The translations under genes and the position numbers were made by a program. A stretch of 64,000 nucleotides of DNA from Microbulbifer aggregans (GTDB lineage: Bacteria > Pseudomonadota > Gammaproteobacteria > Pseudomonadales > Cellvibrionaceae), in assembly GCF_001750105.1 (NCBI RefSeq), contig NZ_CP014143.1, forward strand, positions 3,441,501 to 3,505,500, given 5' to 3'. Positions 9,039-18,315 of this stretch are shown here, one piece after another. Within the stretch, counting starts at the first letter, position 1. Each line of letters starts with the position of its first letter. The notes beneath the pieces are model-generated. The model saw only the letters and a list, made by a program, of their open reading frames with translations, made no database searches and was not told the origin of the DNA.

Positions 9039-10064
9039 CTAACCGGCTTTCACCGCTTGCAGCTGCAGCGCCTCATTGATCACTCGAGCTTCGGTGGCAA
9101 CGGACAGGGCGGCACGGTGCAGGCGGTCATGGATGGCGGACCAGGCGGCATCTGCCGGTGGCTCCTCGACGAGGATCGCCTCGCAGCCACTCTCGTCCAT
9201 GTTTCGCATCTGTCTGTAGAGGAGCGCTCCGAAATCCTGTGCAGCGGGTGGCATCTCGATGCAGCGACCCGTCGGAGGCCGGTTACCCGGCATGTGAAGC
9301 ACACCGAATCGCTCTGACTCCACCTGGCCTACCACCGCATTGAGGGCCCCCGCTGGCACGAGCCAGACCGGCGCCTGGGGACGATAGTGCTCGCGCATAT
9401 TGCCCGCGACGGCGACCGAATGCTCCAGCGGCTGAATTACCGTCTCTCCCAGGCACGCCTCGATCTCCATGGCGCTAACAGGCCCCGGACGCAGAATACG
9501 TGGCGAACCGGTTAAATCGAGGATTGTCGACTCCAGCCCCAATGCACAGTCGCCGCCATCGAGCACCGCCCCGATGCGGCCGTCCAGCTCGCGCTGCACG
9601 TCCCCCGCCGATGTCGGACTCAGGCGCTTGTGGAGATTGGCCGACGGTGCGGTAACCGCGCGGCCCAGCCGCTTCAGCACCAGGAGGAACATTGGGTGTG
9701 CTGGCAAACGCAGGGCGACGGTGTCGCGCCCACCGGTGATCACATCTGGAACCCGCTTTCCTTTTCGCAGCAGCAGTGTCAGCGGGCCCGGCCAGAACCT
9801 GTTCGCCAGCGCCCAGGCTTCCTGAGGTACTGACGCCGCCCAGAAAGCCATCTCTTCCACACTACTCAGGTGCACGATCAACGGGTGATCCGCCGGCCGC
9901 CCCTTGGCCTGAAAAGTGGCGGCGACCGCCGCCCGGTTGCACGCGTCGGCCGCCAGGCCATAGACAGTTTCAGTGGGCAGTGCCACCAGCTCCCCAGCGG
10001 AGAGCAATTCGGCTGCCCGGTTGATGGAACCCTTGTCGAGATATTCGGTTTTCACAAGCCACAC
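9039..10064 (-). CDS. sua5: L-threonylcarbamoyladenylate synthase, Sua5 type
   Basis: This enzyme makes threonylcarbamoyl-AMP from threonine, bicarbonate and ATP, the first step of t6A37 tRNA modification. The protein has 341 residues. The N-terminal YrdC domain (LVALPTETVYGLAADA, AKGRPADHPLIVHL, APSAN) is followed by a C-terminal Sua5 domain (MREHYRPQAPVWLV onward), so this is the long Sua5/YwlC form, not the ~190-residue TsaC. A second gene of the pathway, tsaB, lies at 60.5 kb in this window. The gene is flanked by short intergenic regions. Confidence 0.88.
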   Translation of the reverse strand: MWLVKTEYLDKGSINRAAELLSAGELVALPTETVYGLAADACNRAAVAATFQAKGRPADHPLIVHLSSVEEMAFWAASVPQEAWALANRFWPGPLTLLLRKGKRVPDVITGGRDTVALRLPAHPMFLLVLKRLGRAVTAPSANLHKRLSPTSAGDVQRELDGRIGAVLDGGDCALGLESTILDLTGSPRILRPGPVSAMEIEACLGETVIQPLEHSVAVAGNMREHYRPQAPVWLVPAGALNAVVGQVESERFGVLHMPGNRPPTGRCIEMPPAAQDFGALLYRQMRNMDESGCEAILVEEPPADAAWSAIHDRLHRAALSVATEARVINEALQLQAVKAG

Positions 10065-10206
10065 CCTTCCGGAACCAGCTGAGCGGGTTATCCGGTTAAC
10101 GATTGAAAAGTTTAAACCCTAAATGACGCCTGCCCGACAATGCATCGAGAGAAGCTCCCATCTGCACTGCTGTGTCATGGCCAGACAAAACCTCCCTGCC
10201 AGGTTG

Positions 10207-12456
10207 TTACAAAACCTCCTGTCGAAATTCACCGCGGTAAAGCCGGAATAAATTGCCGTCCTCATCGAGGCGCAAAAGGGTCAGCCAGTGGTTATCCACC
10301 AACTGACGAACTACGCCGTGCTTGCTGACCAGCGCCCGCAGCGGTTCTGCCGGTGCCGCGACCACTACACACAGTCGCTGTGGGCGGTGCTGCCAGTTCT
10401 TGCCGTCGTTCACCGCCTGCAGGGAGAGACCAATCCGGAGATCCCCGCCCTGCCCTTCGAGCACGCCGAGGTTGTCGACCAGGTTATGCAAAATCTTGTT
10501 GCCGCTGCCGTAGCGCTGCGGATCGGTTACCGAGGCGTTGTACTGCATGTTGATCCAGTGGGTGACCAGCATCGGCGCCGTCAGTAGTGTTTCCAGCTGG
10601 CGGTAGCCGCTATCCGCTTCCCAGTCGTAATCGTGCAGGAATACCCGCCCGCCCAGGTTCGCATTCCTGGTCAGTGCACGCGGCGCGATCACAAAAGCAG
10701 CATTGCCGGCAAGCCCCCATTCGGGCCGGGTCTGGGACCAGTCCCAACCCCGCCGCTCAAGAGACTTACCACTGGCCTCGCCGAAGCGCGGCGCCCGCTC
10801 CGCACGGGCCTGCTCGCCCGCCCGGGACAACCATTCCTTTACCTCGGCATCCACCTCGTCGAAACAGTGAATATTGTCGGCGGTGGTATCGTGCAGAGCG
10901 GCCACAAAGCGGCTGCCCGGCGGCAGAAAAATGCCATGAGTTCGGGCAAGCTTCTCCCGCACCGCCGGATCATTGGCCAGCTGGGCCAGCACGCGCACAT
11001 TGAGTTCGCCGCTTTGACCACCGCAGGCACCGCAATCGAGCCCCGCGGCATGGGGGTTGTTACAGGTGCTGCTGCCATGCCCGACAAGCAATACCAGTGG
11101 TGCGGGCTCGGTGAGCCCCATCGCGTTGAGCACCCCGGCCAGCAACTCAGCCTGACGCTCGACGCTGAGGGGGCCGCTGGCATCCTCCAGTACAAATTCC
11201 CCTCGGGACTCCCTCAACAGCCGGTTCACCGGTTGCTGCGGCGCGCTCGGCCAGAAACTGCGCTTTACCAGGCGGGCGGCATAGGCAAGGCCCGTTGCCT
11301 CCACCGCACCAAAGGTACCGGGTGAGGCCGCCATCAATCGCTGCCAGTAAGTCTTGCGCTTTAACTTGATTGGGCCGGGCTTGGCCGGCTGTGCCTCGCG
11401 CACCCAAATCTGCGGCGCCAGCAGTCCAGGCAATTGCGGACGCTGGTACTTTCCGCCGGCGGGACGATAGCCGAGCGGCAGGCCGAAGAAGCCGGCGAAG
11501 CCCCGCGTTTCGATCCCCGCGTGCTGTGCTTCCAGCGCCCGACGCATCGGCTCTGAGCGCACATCGATGCAGAAGACCGCCTGCAACCTCGTGCTTTGCT
11601 GGGGCTCGGCCGGCTGTGCCAGTTCACGAGCCAGGCCGTGCTGATAGTCGAGCTCAGCGGCCCTCTGCCAGACCCAGGCCAGGCGCTGATGTGATCGGTG
11701 CGCCTCGATCAGCAACGGAATGGATTGCTGCTGCCAACTGGCCAGCAGCTCTTGCCCTGCCAGCTGCAGGGTCAGCCACTCCCAGGCCAGCCGGATCGCC
11801 AACAGTTGCTGAAGGCACTGGCGCTCCTCACCAGCCAGATCGGCCTGCCAGTGCTGGTAGGCTGCGGCAGACGCCCAACCGTTGATCTCCAGTAGCCAGC
11901 CGTGACCCAGGGAGCAGGCATCCTCCTCGCGGATGCCCAGCGCAGTCTGCGCCAGCTCCAGCATTGCCTCGGCATTATCAGGCAGCTTTTTCAGTAATTT
12001 TCGCAACTCGGGGCAGCCCATCAGCAAGGCGAGCCCTTTTTCATCGCGGGTATGTGCCAGCCAGTGTCGGTAGAGCTGATCCGCTTCCTGCCAGTACATG
12101 GCACAGCAGCGACTGATCTGGTCGACGATCGCATCGCGCCAGCTGAAGGCTTCACTCTGTTGATGCATTGCTGCGAGCGACTGCCAGTGCCGCGGTGCCG
12201 CGGTGTCGCGGCAGGTCTGGACTTCAGCCAGCGGCACGCCCTGCTCCTCGGCCGCAGCGGCCAGCGCGACCGCACTGATATTCTGAGACCGGTAGTGATC
12301 CACACTCATCAGGCAACGCACACCACCCAGTGCAGCCAATCGTGCCGAAACTTCCGGCATGGGCTGATCCACCAGCGGCCACCAGGGGTTGACCGCGATC
12401 AGCTGATCCAGCGGCCACGCCGGGGCAATGCGGGCACAGGCATCGGTAAGGCTCAT
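10207..12456 (-). CDS. dabA: DabA, inorganic carbon transporter subunit (DUF2309)
   Basis: DabA is the carbonic-anhydrase-like cytoplasmic subunit of the DAB dissolved inorganic carbon accumulation system. It is thought to hydrate CO2 one way, driven by its membrane partner. The 749-residue protein keeps the four zinc-site residues known for DabA: Cys296 and Asp298 in FCIDVRSE, His460 in LVGHGSST and Cys475 in GLDCGACGG. It overlaps the end of dabB by four bases (ATGA), showing translational coupling. It is somewhat shorter than the ~830-residue Halothiobacillus protein but complete in its motifs. Confidence 0.92.
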   Translation of the reverse strand: MSLTDACARIAPAWPLDQLIAVNPWWPLVDQPMPEVSARLAALGGVRCLMSVDHYRSQNISAVALAAAAEEQGVPLAEVQTCRDTAAPRHWQSLAAMHQQSEAFSWRDAIVDQISRCCAMYWQEADQLYRHWLAHTRDEKGLALLMGCPELRKLLKKLPDNAEAMLELAQTALGIREEDACSLGHGWLLEINGWASAAAYQHWQADLAGEERQCLQQLLAIRLAWEWLTLQLAGQELLASWQQQSIPLLIEAHRSHQRLAWVWQRAAELDYQHGLARELAQPAEPQQSTRLQAVFCIDVRSEPMRRALEAQHAGIETRGFAGFFGLPLGYRPAGGKYQRPQLPGLLAPQIWVREAQPAKPGPIKLKRKTYWQRLMAASPGTFGAVEATGLAYAARLVKRSFWPSAPQQPVNRLLRESRGEFVLEDASGPLSVERQAELLAGVLNAMGLTEPAPLVLLVGHGSSTCNNPHAAGLDCGACGGQSGELNVRVLAQLANDPAVREKLARTHGIFLPPGSRFVAALHDTTADNIHCFDEVDAEVKEWLSRAGEQARAERAPRFGEASGKSLERRGWDWSQTRPEWGLAGNAAFVIAPRALTRNANLGGRVFLHDYDWEADSGYRQLETLLTAPMLVTHWINMQYNASVTDPQRYGSGNKILHNLVDNLGVLEGQGGDLRIGLSLQAVNDGKNWQHRPQRLCVVVAAPAEPLRALVSKHGVVRQLVDNHWLTLLRLDEDGNLFRLYRGEFRQEVL

Positions 12457-13889
12457 GACCAGGACTCCTTGTTACGTTTTGCAGCGGAGAGAAGCGCAAG
12501 CTGCTCGATGGGGGCGGGCCAGACTGCCAGCGTCAGGCGCGTCGCCCAGTGATCGAGGAACAGGCCGGCGTGCAGCCAGTGCCTGAAACGGACGCGTTTG
12601 GGATCGCCCTGGGCCATAAAGCCGGCCAGTAGCAGCAGTGCTATCACACACACCCAGAGGGTCTCCGGCCAGCTCGGTGCAAAGGGGCTGGGCAACAGCG
12701 TTTCAAACAGGGTTTTCTGGGCGAGGTAGGCAACAGCGATCAGCAATCCGCCCAAGGGACCGACCATAACCAGGGTCAGCGCCAGTAAGGCCAGCGCGAC
12801 CGGGGTAACCCCCAGCAGCCAGAGGCCGAGACTCAGGGCCAGCACCGGCAACACCCGGTAGCGCCAACGGGGTGGCCCGGCCAGCTTCTGCGCCAGCACC
12901 TTGTTCATGTTGTCGGCGGCAGCGAGGAAGCCGTGCGCCTTGTAGCAACTGTGCGCTGCCAGGTGCAGCAGTGCCAGTGCATGGAGACCAAGGGCACACT
13001 CCAGCAACATCAGGCCCATCTGCGCACTGGTCGACCAAGCCAGCCGCTCTTTGACGCTGGTCTGCAGACACATGGCAAGGGTGGCCACGACCACCGTGAG
13101 CCCGGCCACGACCAACACCAACCACTGAGCTGCCGCCGACACCGCCAGCAATGGCGCGGCCAGAATCAGCAGGTATCCGCCAAGGTTGATCACGCCGGCG
13201 TGCAGCAGTGCCGACACTGGCGTCGGCGCCTCCACCACCTGGATCAGCCAGCCGTGCACCGGCAGCTGGGCACATTTGATCAGTGCCGCCACCGCGATCA
13301 GGATGATCGCTACCTGCTGTTGCAGCGACAGCGCATCAGCCGTGGAGAAGATATCGCTGAGCCAGGGGCTGCCGTGATGGAGGTAGAGCAGTAACAGGGC
13401 AATCGCCAGCGAGAGTTCAGCCAACCGCGCCAGCAGGAACTTCTTGTGCGCCGCCAGCTGCGCCCGCGGGCGCTCCGGGTAGAAGAGCAAAAGGCTATGC
13501 AGCGCCAGGCTGATGCCGACCCAACCCGCCAGCAGCATCAGCGCATGGTTGGTGGTCACCACCAGCACGACGCCACCCAGCAACCAGAGAACACGGCGCT
13601 GGAAGACGCCCAGCCGCGGCTCACCCGCGAGGTAATTGCGGGAGAAGCGCAGCACCAGGAAGCCGATGAAAGTAACGATCAGAGCCACCACCGGGCTCGC
13701 CGGGTGGGGGCTGAACCAGCGGCCCGGGGCGAGATCAGTCAGCCACTGCAGAGTCGCACTGCCAAGACCCGCAGCCAACGCCAGGCCGGCCATGCCGATC
13801 GCCACCGACCAGCGCACACGCAGCAGCGCCGCCAGCGGATAGAGCGATACCAACAGTGCCAACAGCCAGTCCAGAAAGTGTGCTTGCAT
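12453..13889 (-). CDS. dabB: DabB, proton-conducting membrane subunit (NuoL/MrpA family)
   Basis: DabB is a polytopic inner-membrane protein related to complex I subunit NuoL. It is thought to couple cation flow to DabA activity. From ATG 13889 (preceded by GGGGA) it has 478 residues, mostly transmembrane helices. The family core around HGWLIQVVEAPTPVSALLHAG carries conserved Pro and His residues of the NuoL antiporter fold. A start at 13937 would add 16 polar residues before the first helix. The gene heads a two-gene operon with dabA and diverges from a LysR regulator. Confidence 0.9.
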   Translation of the reverse strand: MQAHFLDWLLALLVSLYPLAALLRVRWSVAIGMAGLALAAGLGSATLQWLTDLAPGRWFSPHPASPVVALIVTFIGFLVLRFSRNYLAGEPRLGVFQRRVLWLLGGVVLVVTTNHALMLLAGWVGISLALHSLLLFYPERPRAQLAAHKKFLLARLAELSLAIALLLLYLHHGSPWLSDIFSTADALSLQQQVAIILIAVAALIKCAQLPVHGWLIQVVEAPTPVSALLHAGVINLGGYLLILAAPLLAVSAAAQWLVLVVAGLTVVVATLAMCLQTSVKERLAWSTSAQMGLMLLECALGLHALALLHLAAHSCYKAHGFLAAADNMNKVLAQKLAGPPRWRYRVLPVLALSLGLWLLGVTPVALALLALTLVMVGPLGGLLIAVAYLAQKTLFETLLPSPFAPSWPETLWVCVIALLLLAGFMAQGDPKRVRFRHWLHAGLFLDHWATRLTLAVWPAPIEQLALLSAAKRNKESWS

Positions 13890-13951
13890 CCCAGTCCCCA
13901 TGGTTGATTTGCGACGGGGCGCAGTATCCACAGGCACAAGGGTTAGGTAAA

Positions 13952-13971
13952 ATTGATATTAATTTATCAAT
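13952..13971. promoter_or_regulatory. Candidate LysR operator between dabB and its regulator
   Basis: ATTGATA-6 bases-TATCAAT is a perfect 7-bp inverted repeat. It contains T-N11-A spacing typical of LysR-type boxes and is very A/T-rich. It lies 62 bases before the dabB start and 19 before the regulator start, so one bound protein could control both directions. Confidence 0.6.
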
Positions 13972-13990
13972 CGTTCTCTAAAGCAGAACT

Positions 13991-14878
13991 ATGAGCCGAC
14001 TGAACTATCACCATCTCTACTACTTCTGGCAGGTGGCCCGGGGTGGCAACCTCACCCAGGTCGCCAATCAGCTGCACGTCTCCCAGTCGGCGTTATCCAC
14101 ACAGATCCGCCAGCTGGAGGACAATCTCGGCCAGCAGCTGTTCCACCGCCAGGGGCGCAAGCTCCAGCTGACCGAGGCGGGGCAGCAGGTACTCGCCTAT
14201 GCCAACGACATTTTCAGGAAAGGTGAGGAACTGGAAGCGCTGGTGCGGCAGGGAATCAATCCGGTGCACCAGACTTTGCGCATCGGCATGGCGGCCACCA
14301 TGTCGCGAAACTTTATCGAGGTATTCATCGCCCCGCTGCTCAGCGACCCGGGACAGCGATTCAGCCTGCAGAGTCTGCCCATGCCATCCCTCCTGGACGG
14401 ACTCGCCAATCACGAGCTGGATCTGGTCCTGACCAACACCAATGTCGGCGATGATCCGCGCCGCCCCTGGCAGGTACAGCGGGTAGCCAGCCAGCCCCTC
14501 TCAGTCATCGGCCCGCCCGACCAGAAGCCCGACAAAGCCTTCCCGGAGAACTACGCCGACCTCAGGTGGCTGCTGCCCGGCCAACGCAGTGAGATGCGTC
14601 AGGCCTTCGACGCCTTTTGCAGTCTTTGGCAGTTCGACCCGCAGATCCAGGCCGAAGTAGACGACATGGCCATGCTGCGACTACTGGCCCGCGACAGCGG
14701 CTCGGTGGCCGTGATGCCGAGTGTGGTAGTGAGAGACGAGTTGGCGAGTGGAAAACTGGCGACCTACTTCACCCTGCCGGATGTGTACGAGCACTTCTAC
14801 GCAATTACCGTCAATCGGCAGCTGCAGCCAGATGCGCTGGAACTGTTACTGAGTCAACAGAGGCGGGGGTTTGACTAA
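13991..14878 (+). CDS. LysR-family transcriptional regulator, NhaR-like, next to dabBA
   Basis: A 295-residue LysR-type regulator. The N-terminal winged helix-turn-helix (NLTQVANQLHVSQSALSTQI, residues ~20-39) is followed by the linker helix and a periplasmic-binding-like effector domain. The opening MSRLNYHHLYYFWQVARGG is typical of the NhaR-like subgroup. It is transcribed away from dabB with a palindromic site between them, so it most likely controls inorganic carbon uptake and itself. The effector is unknown; a bicarbonate- or pH-related signal is a guess. Confidence 0.85.
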   Translation: MSRLNYHHLYYFWQVARGGNLTQVANQLHVSQSALSTQIRQLEDNLGQQLFHRQGRKLQLTEAGQQVLAYANDIFRKGEELEALVRQGINPVHQTLRIGMAATMSRNFIEVFIAPLLSDPGQRFSLQSLPMPSLLDGLANHELDLVLTNTNVGDDPRRPWQVQRVASQPLSVIGPPDQKPDKAFPENYADLRWLLPGQRSEMRQAFDAFCSLWQFDPQIQAEVDDMAMLRLLARDSGSVAVMPSVVVRDELASGKLATYFTLPDVYEHFYAITVNRQLQPDALELLLSQQRRGFD

Positions 14879-14919
14879 GTCACCAATTAACGGCTTTCAC
14901 GAGCGACGCTATTGTCATC

Positions 14920-15771
14920 TTACATGTCAATAAAGCCACGCTGCTCCAGAAAGCTCATCAGTTTCTTTCGACCATCCTTAACAAATTTGGGGTCGGGATC
15001 GAAATCACTTTCTTGGTTTTCCAGGTTGCGAGTCAGCAGGTGGCCAACCCCCTCATAAAGATTCAGCTCACAAATACCGTTCACAGCCTCGACCTTTTCG
15101 CAGAACTCGGCGGCACCAGACATGGGAGTGAGCGAATCCAGCTCCCCCTGCACGACGGATACTGGAGGCATGGCCCCGGTCAATGTTGCAATCGGAGAGT
15201 TATCAGCGGCAGAACTCTTTCCGAGCAACAGCTTTTTGAACCAGCCATCTCGCTCCACATCAAGCGCTGGCGACCAAAGTAAAAGAAGATCCGGTCCACC
15301 ATTACTCAGTGAGCCAAGCTCATTACCACAACCCTTAGTAGCTGCAAGAGCACTTAAATGTCCACCCGCCGAGACACCATACGCAGCAATTTTATGGGGA
15401 TTCACTGAAAGCTTCTCCGCCCGCTCCCTGACCCACACCAGCGTTTCGCAAACATCTTCCAAAGCCTCGACGGGAGTTACGTCATTGTTTGAGAGCCTGT
15501 AAGCTACAGCAACGGCCAACATGCCAGCATTTGCAAACATCTCCGCGGCATTGAATGTCCACTCAGCCTTGCCCCACCTCCAGCCGCCACCGTGCACTGT
15601 GATCACTGCACTACCGGAACGAGCGGCATCTGCGGGTTCAAACACATATATCTTATAAGCCTGATGGTTGGCTGTAGTGAGCTGATACTCTTTTGGTGAT
15701 TTACGCTCCTCGCTACCGACCGAACCAGAAAAAATGGCCGAAACAAATAAAACGATAGTTATCCTTAACAA
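14920..15771 (-). CDS. Exported alpha/beta hydrolase (carboxylesterase-like)
   Basis: A 283-residue alpha/beta-hydrolase of the esterase/lipase group. It starts with a signal peptide (MLRITIVLFVSAIFSGSVGS), so it acts in the periplasm or outside. The oxyanion-hole motif HGGGW is at about residues 60-64, the nucleophile elbow GVSAGG holds the catalytic serine, and a GELDSLTP segment and GVGHLL supply the likely Asp and His. It reads in the same direction as the integron cassettes and lies just beyond the distal end of the array, but no attC was seen at its 3' end. Confidence 0.75.
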   Translation of the reverse strand: MLRITIVLFVSAIFSGSVGSEERKSPKEYQLTTANHQAYKIYVFEPADAARSGSAVITVHGGGWRWGKAEWTFNAAEMFANAGMLAVAVAYRLSNNDVTPVEALEDVCETLVWVRERAEKLSVNPHKIAAYGVSAGGHLSALAATKGCGNELGSLSNGGPDLLLLWSPALDVERDGWFKKLLLGKSSAADNSPIATLTGAMPPVSVVQGELDSLTPMSGAAEFCEKVEAVNGICELNLYEGVGHLLTRNLENQESDFDPDPKFVKDGRKKLMSFLEQRGFIDM

Positions 15772-16063
15772 AACCCTGCTCCGTTACAAATAGACAATAG
15801 TGGTTTCTACCACAAGGTGACGAGCAAACAAAACCCTCTCCTTGCGTCAAGCAACATGAACTGCTGCCGCCAGGAAATATCTTAACTGCAAGACTGGCCC
15901 AGCTTTTAAAACGACTGAAGAACATTGATTCCAAATGGCCAACCCTGGAATCTTCTCATACCATGGCCATCTCGTTCACCGAGTGCATGCCAATCCAGCC
16001 GGATCGCGCCTCCAAAAGGCTGAGCGCAGTCGCCCCCCCGAAAACGAGAAATACGAATTCTCT
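15772..16063. other. Distal flank of the cassette array, no gene seen
   Basis: About 290 bases between the last attC and the hydrolase gene. Short frames exist but none has a start, ribosome site or recognisable product. This is the junction between array and backbone. Confidence 0.5.
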
Positions 16064-16152
16064 TAACGCCCGGCTTTGGGGCGGACTTGGAACTGCGAAG
16101 CAGCGGAGAGGCCTCCCAGCCTCGGAGGGGAGATAACAGCCGATTGTTAAAA
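16064..16152 (-). repeat. attC of cassette 16 (89 bp, distal end of array)
   Basis: Core sites TAAC (16064) and GTTAAAA (16146-16152). The outer arms CGGCT/AGCCG pair. It shares a long central stretch (CTTTGGGGCGGACTTGGA) with the attC of cassette 15 and differs from the 141-bp type. Confidence 0.85.
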
Positions 16153-16171
16153 GTGCGAACGCTCGCAGCTG

Positions 16172-16546
16172 TCACAACTCACATGAACCAGTTTTTGCAC
16201 CTAATGATAGGACCTCCAGAACGATAAGCTCTCTTTCGCTTACCCCAAAGTGTCCATAGTAGCCACGCTCGCTTAAAGTACCCACTAGCTCCATATAAAC
16301 TGGCTCGTATTCGTCGGATACTCTTTCATATTCTTTGTAAAGTGCTGATTTTTCATCAGTGCTCACCCACCAGTATCCATTCTTATCACATGGAATGAAA
16401 CTGCTCATTTCGAATCCTGCAGCATAATGACCGCGATATATATTATCTTCGCTGTAATGATCGAATAGCTCCGCGTAGTAAAGAGCGACACCGAGAAATA
16501 TGGTCATCACACCACATATAATTAGCTGGGCAACGATGTTCTTCAT
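16172..16546 (-). CDS. Cassette 16: small membrane-anchored protein, unknown function
   Basis: A 124-residue product with one N-terminal membrane helix (NIVAQLIICGVMTIFLGVALYY) and a polar C-terminal domain with an aromatic YRGHYAAGFEMSSFIPC-type segment. No family could be named. ATG 16546 lies ten bases from the attC of cassette 15, so there is almost no leader. It is the last cassette before the chromosome resumes, probably the oldest insertion and the least expressed from attI. Confidence 0.7.
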   Translation of the reverse strand: MKNIVAQLIICGVMTIFLGVALYYAELFDHYSEDNIYRGHYAAGFEMSSFIPCDKNGYWWVSTDEKSALYKEYERVSDEYEPVYMELVGTLSERGYYGHFGVSERELIVLEVLSLGAKTGSCEL

Positions 16547-16555
16547 TTTGACTTT

Positions 16556-16645
16556 TAACGCCCGGCTTTGGGGCGGACTTGGAGCTGCGAAGCAGCGTAA
16601 AGGCCGTCCCAGCCCCAGAGGGGCGATAACAGCCGTTTGTTATGT
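16556..16645 (-). repeat. attC of cassette 15 (90 bp)
   Basis: Core sites TAACG (16556) and GTTATGT (16639-16645). The arms CGGCT/AGCCG pair. Closely related to the attC of cassette 16. Confidence 0.85.
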
Positions 16646-16736
16646 GCACTCCAAGCTGTGATAATCCCGCATTATCGAGTGCAAAATCCCAAAGAAAAAT
16701 TTCCTACAGAGTTCTAACGCTAACTTGCTACGGTTG

Positions 16737-17306
16737 TCACTTGCTTTCCCTAAGCTTCTCACGCCTCTTTCTAAATTCTTCCAAATCATTAAAACCCGGA
16801 TCATACTCTTCTAGGCGTCGAGCGCGGTATTCACCAGGACTGTACAAATCGGGGCCATAAGCTTCCAGCTCGAAATCGATCGCTCTGTACCCGACAAGCC
16901 AATCGGAGTGCGTCTTCCCGATATAGATCGATTGTTTTTGAACTTTAGTACTGCGACGGAGAATTTTTATTGAGTAAAGTAATTTTGGGCTTCTTCGATC
17001 TATATCAATCTGAAAAAAACTAAAGCGAGCTCCATACATATCTTCCCAACTAAGCTTGCCTTTGATACAGATTTTTTTAGAGCTGATTTTTTCATCTAAA
17101 ACTGAGAAGTAGCCGATAGGTTCACCATGACAGTGTTTCATTTGTTGGCAAGAATTCAAAACCAACTCAAAGACTCTCCAGAAAGATCTAACGACTTCTT
17201 GGGGACTAACGACCGAATTTACATCAGATTTCGTATCTAAATAACCTTTGATTTCCTTCTCATATTCAGATGCATTGACCTCTTCAAACGGCACACTATA
17301 CATCAT
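16737..17306 (-). CDS. Cassette 15: soluble protein of unknown function
   Basis: A 189-residue, probably cytoplasmic protein without signal or membrane segment. The strong ribosome site AAAGGAGGTGG is 10 bases before ATG 17306 and fixes the start; the frame is open further upstream only because it runs through the neighbouring attC. The C-terminus is highly charged (LEEFRKRREKLRESK). About 90 noncoding bases separate its stop from its attC, unusual in this compact array. No family recognised. Confidence 0.7.
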   Translation of the reverse strand: MMYSVPFEEVNASEYEKEIKGYLDTKSDVNSVVSPQEVVRSFWRVFELVLNSCQQMKHCHGEPIGYFSVLDEKISSKKICIKGKLSWEDMYGARFSFFQIDIDRRSPKLLYSIKILRRSTKVQKQSIYIGKTHSDWLVGYRAIDFELEAYGPDLYSPGEYRARRLEEYDPGFNDLEEFRKRREKLRESK

Positions 17307-17342
17307 GCTATTTCCACCTCCTTTGTGGAAAATCCTTACACA

Positions 17343-17483
17343 TAACGCCGCCGGCAGGGGCAGCTTATCCTGTGCACTTTTTGTGCAAAAATGGGAGTGT
17401 AGCGACCTGCACGAAAAGTGCACAAGGTAAGCTGTCCCGCAGAGGGCCGAAGGCCCGCAGCAAATTGCCCGGCCTTGTTAACT
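17343..17483 (-). repeat. attC of cassette 14 (141 bp)
   Basis: Core sites TAAC (17343) and GTTAACT (17477-17483). Outer arms GCCGG/CCGGC pair, and the inner arms around GTGCAC and the CTTATCC/GGTAAG stretches are complementary. Main attC type of the array. Confidence 0.92.
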
Positions 17484-17804
17484 GTCTTCGAGGCATTGGA
17501 ACACACCTGACACTGACGCAGGAAATTTAGGAGCCTCGTATTTTCCGGTTGCCGGATTTAGCGAAAGTGCATCCCCGTACATTTCATGCCGCTCAGAGTA
17601 CTGAATAATATTGAATTCTTTAAAGTTACATTTTTCTTGGACTCTTTGAAACCATAGTGCCCTTACGTTTGAAAAACTTTCACCATCCGGAACTGCGATA
17701 GAGAGATTTTCTTTCTCTCCTGGAACTTCCTTCTCCCTCGGGATTGCAGCATTTGCATGGGCGATGAAAAGCATGAGTAACAGAGCATTTATATATTTAT
17801 TCAC
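17478..17804 (-). CDS. Cassette 14: small secreted protein, unknown function
   Basis: A 108-residue product starting at GTG 17804 with a signal peptide (MNKYINALLLMLFIAHANA). The mature ~89 residues are periplasmic or secreted, with two Cys that could form a disulfide. The TAA stop lies inside the attC terminal core (GTTAACT), so gene and recombination site share bases. No family recognised. Confidence 0.65.
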   Translation of the reverse strand: MNKYINALLLMLFIAHANAAIPREKEVPGEKENLSIAVPDGESFSNVRALWFQRVQEKCNFKEFNIIQYSERHEMYGDALSLNPATGKYEAPKFPASVSGVFQCLEDS

Positions 17805-17822
17805 TTCCAGTCACTTTACAGT

Positions 17823-17962
17823 TAACGCCGCCAGCAGAGGCAGCTTATCTTGTGCGCGTTTTGCGCGAAAATGGGAGCGCAGCGACCGCGCAAAACGTGC
17901 ACAAGATAAGCTGTCCCGCGGAGGGCCGAAGGCCCGTAGCAAACTGCCTGGCTTTGTTATGC
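17823..17962 (-). repeat. attC of cassette 13 (140 bp, identical to that of cassette 3)
   Basis: Core sites TAAC (17823) and GTTATGC (17956-17962). Outer arms GCCAG/CTGGC pair. By eye it is identical to 22909-23048. Confidence 0.92.
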
Positions 17963-18297
17963 GCGTTCACCTTTAAAGTGTGACTTAAGTAAATTTGGAT
18001 TGAGCAAATAAAAGCAGCATAGCCGTAAAAACCTAACATTAGACCAATGATAACTATCTGCTCTACGCTGACAGAACTTGAAACAAGTGAAAGCACACCT
18101 ACGAGCACCGCTAGTGCTGACAATACCCCCATAACCCAGCGCGACCACGAATAGCCTAAGTAGAGACATACACTTAATGCGACCCCAAGTGCAGTTCTCA
18201 CCAAATCTTTAAGTTCCGGATTAGGAAACCAGCTAGAAACTGAGAATAAAGTAAAACCAAACACTATTCCCAAAACTATCTTTTTATCTCTTGTCAT
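17957..18297 (-). pseudogene. Cassette 13: frameshifted duplicate of the cassette 3 membrane protein
   Basis: This is a second copy of the gene at 23043-23384. It is one base shorter: the A-run at 18010-18013 has four A instead of five (23096-23100). After GFYGYAAF the frame leaves the normal LLNPNLLKSHFKGERA ending and runs on through the attC to a stop at 17845, giving a 150-residue altered product whose tail is translated attC. The first ~95 residues with the membrane helices stay intact, so a partly functional protein cannot be excluded. Everything else compared by eye is identical, suggesting a recent duplication. Confidence 0.85.
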
Positions 18298-18315
18298 GTT
18301 CTTCTCGATTACGCA

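Noticed and set aside
14885..14918. Possible degenerate attC (TAACGGC ... TTGTCAT) after the exported hydrolase
   Set aside because: Too short, with no paired arms and a broken second core.
15906..16175. Minus-strand frame running through the last attC
   Set aside because: Most of its sequence is translated attC; no ribosome site or homologue recognised.
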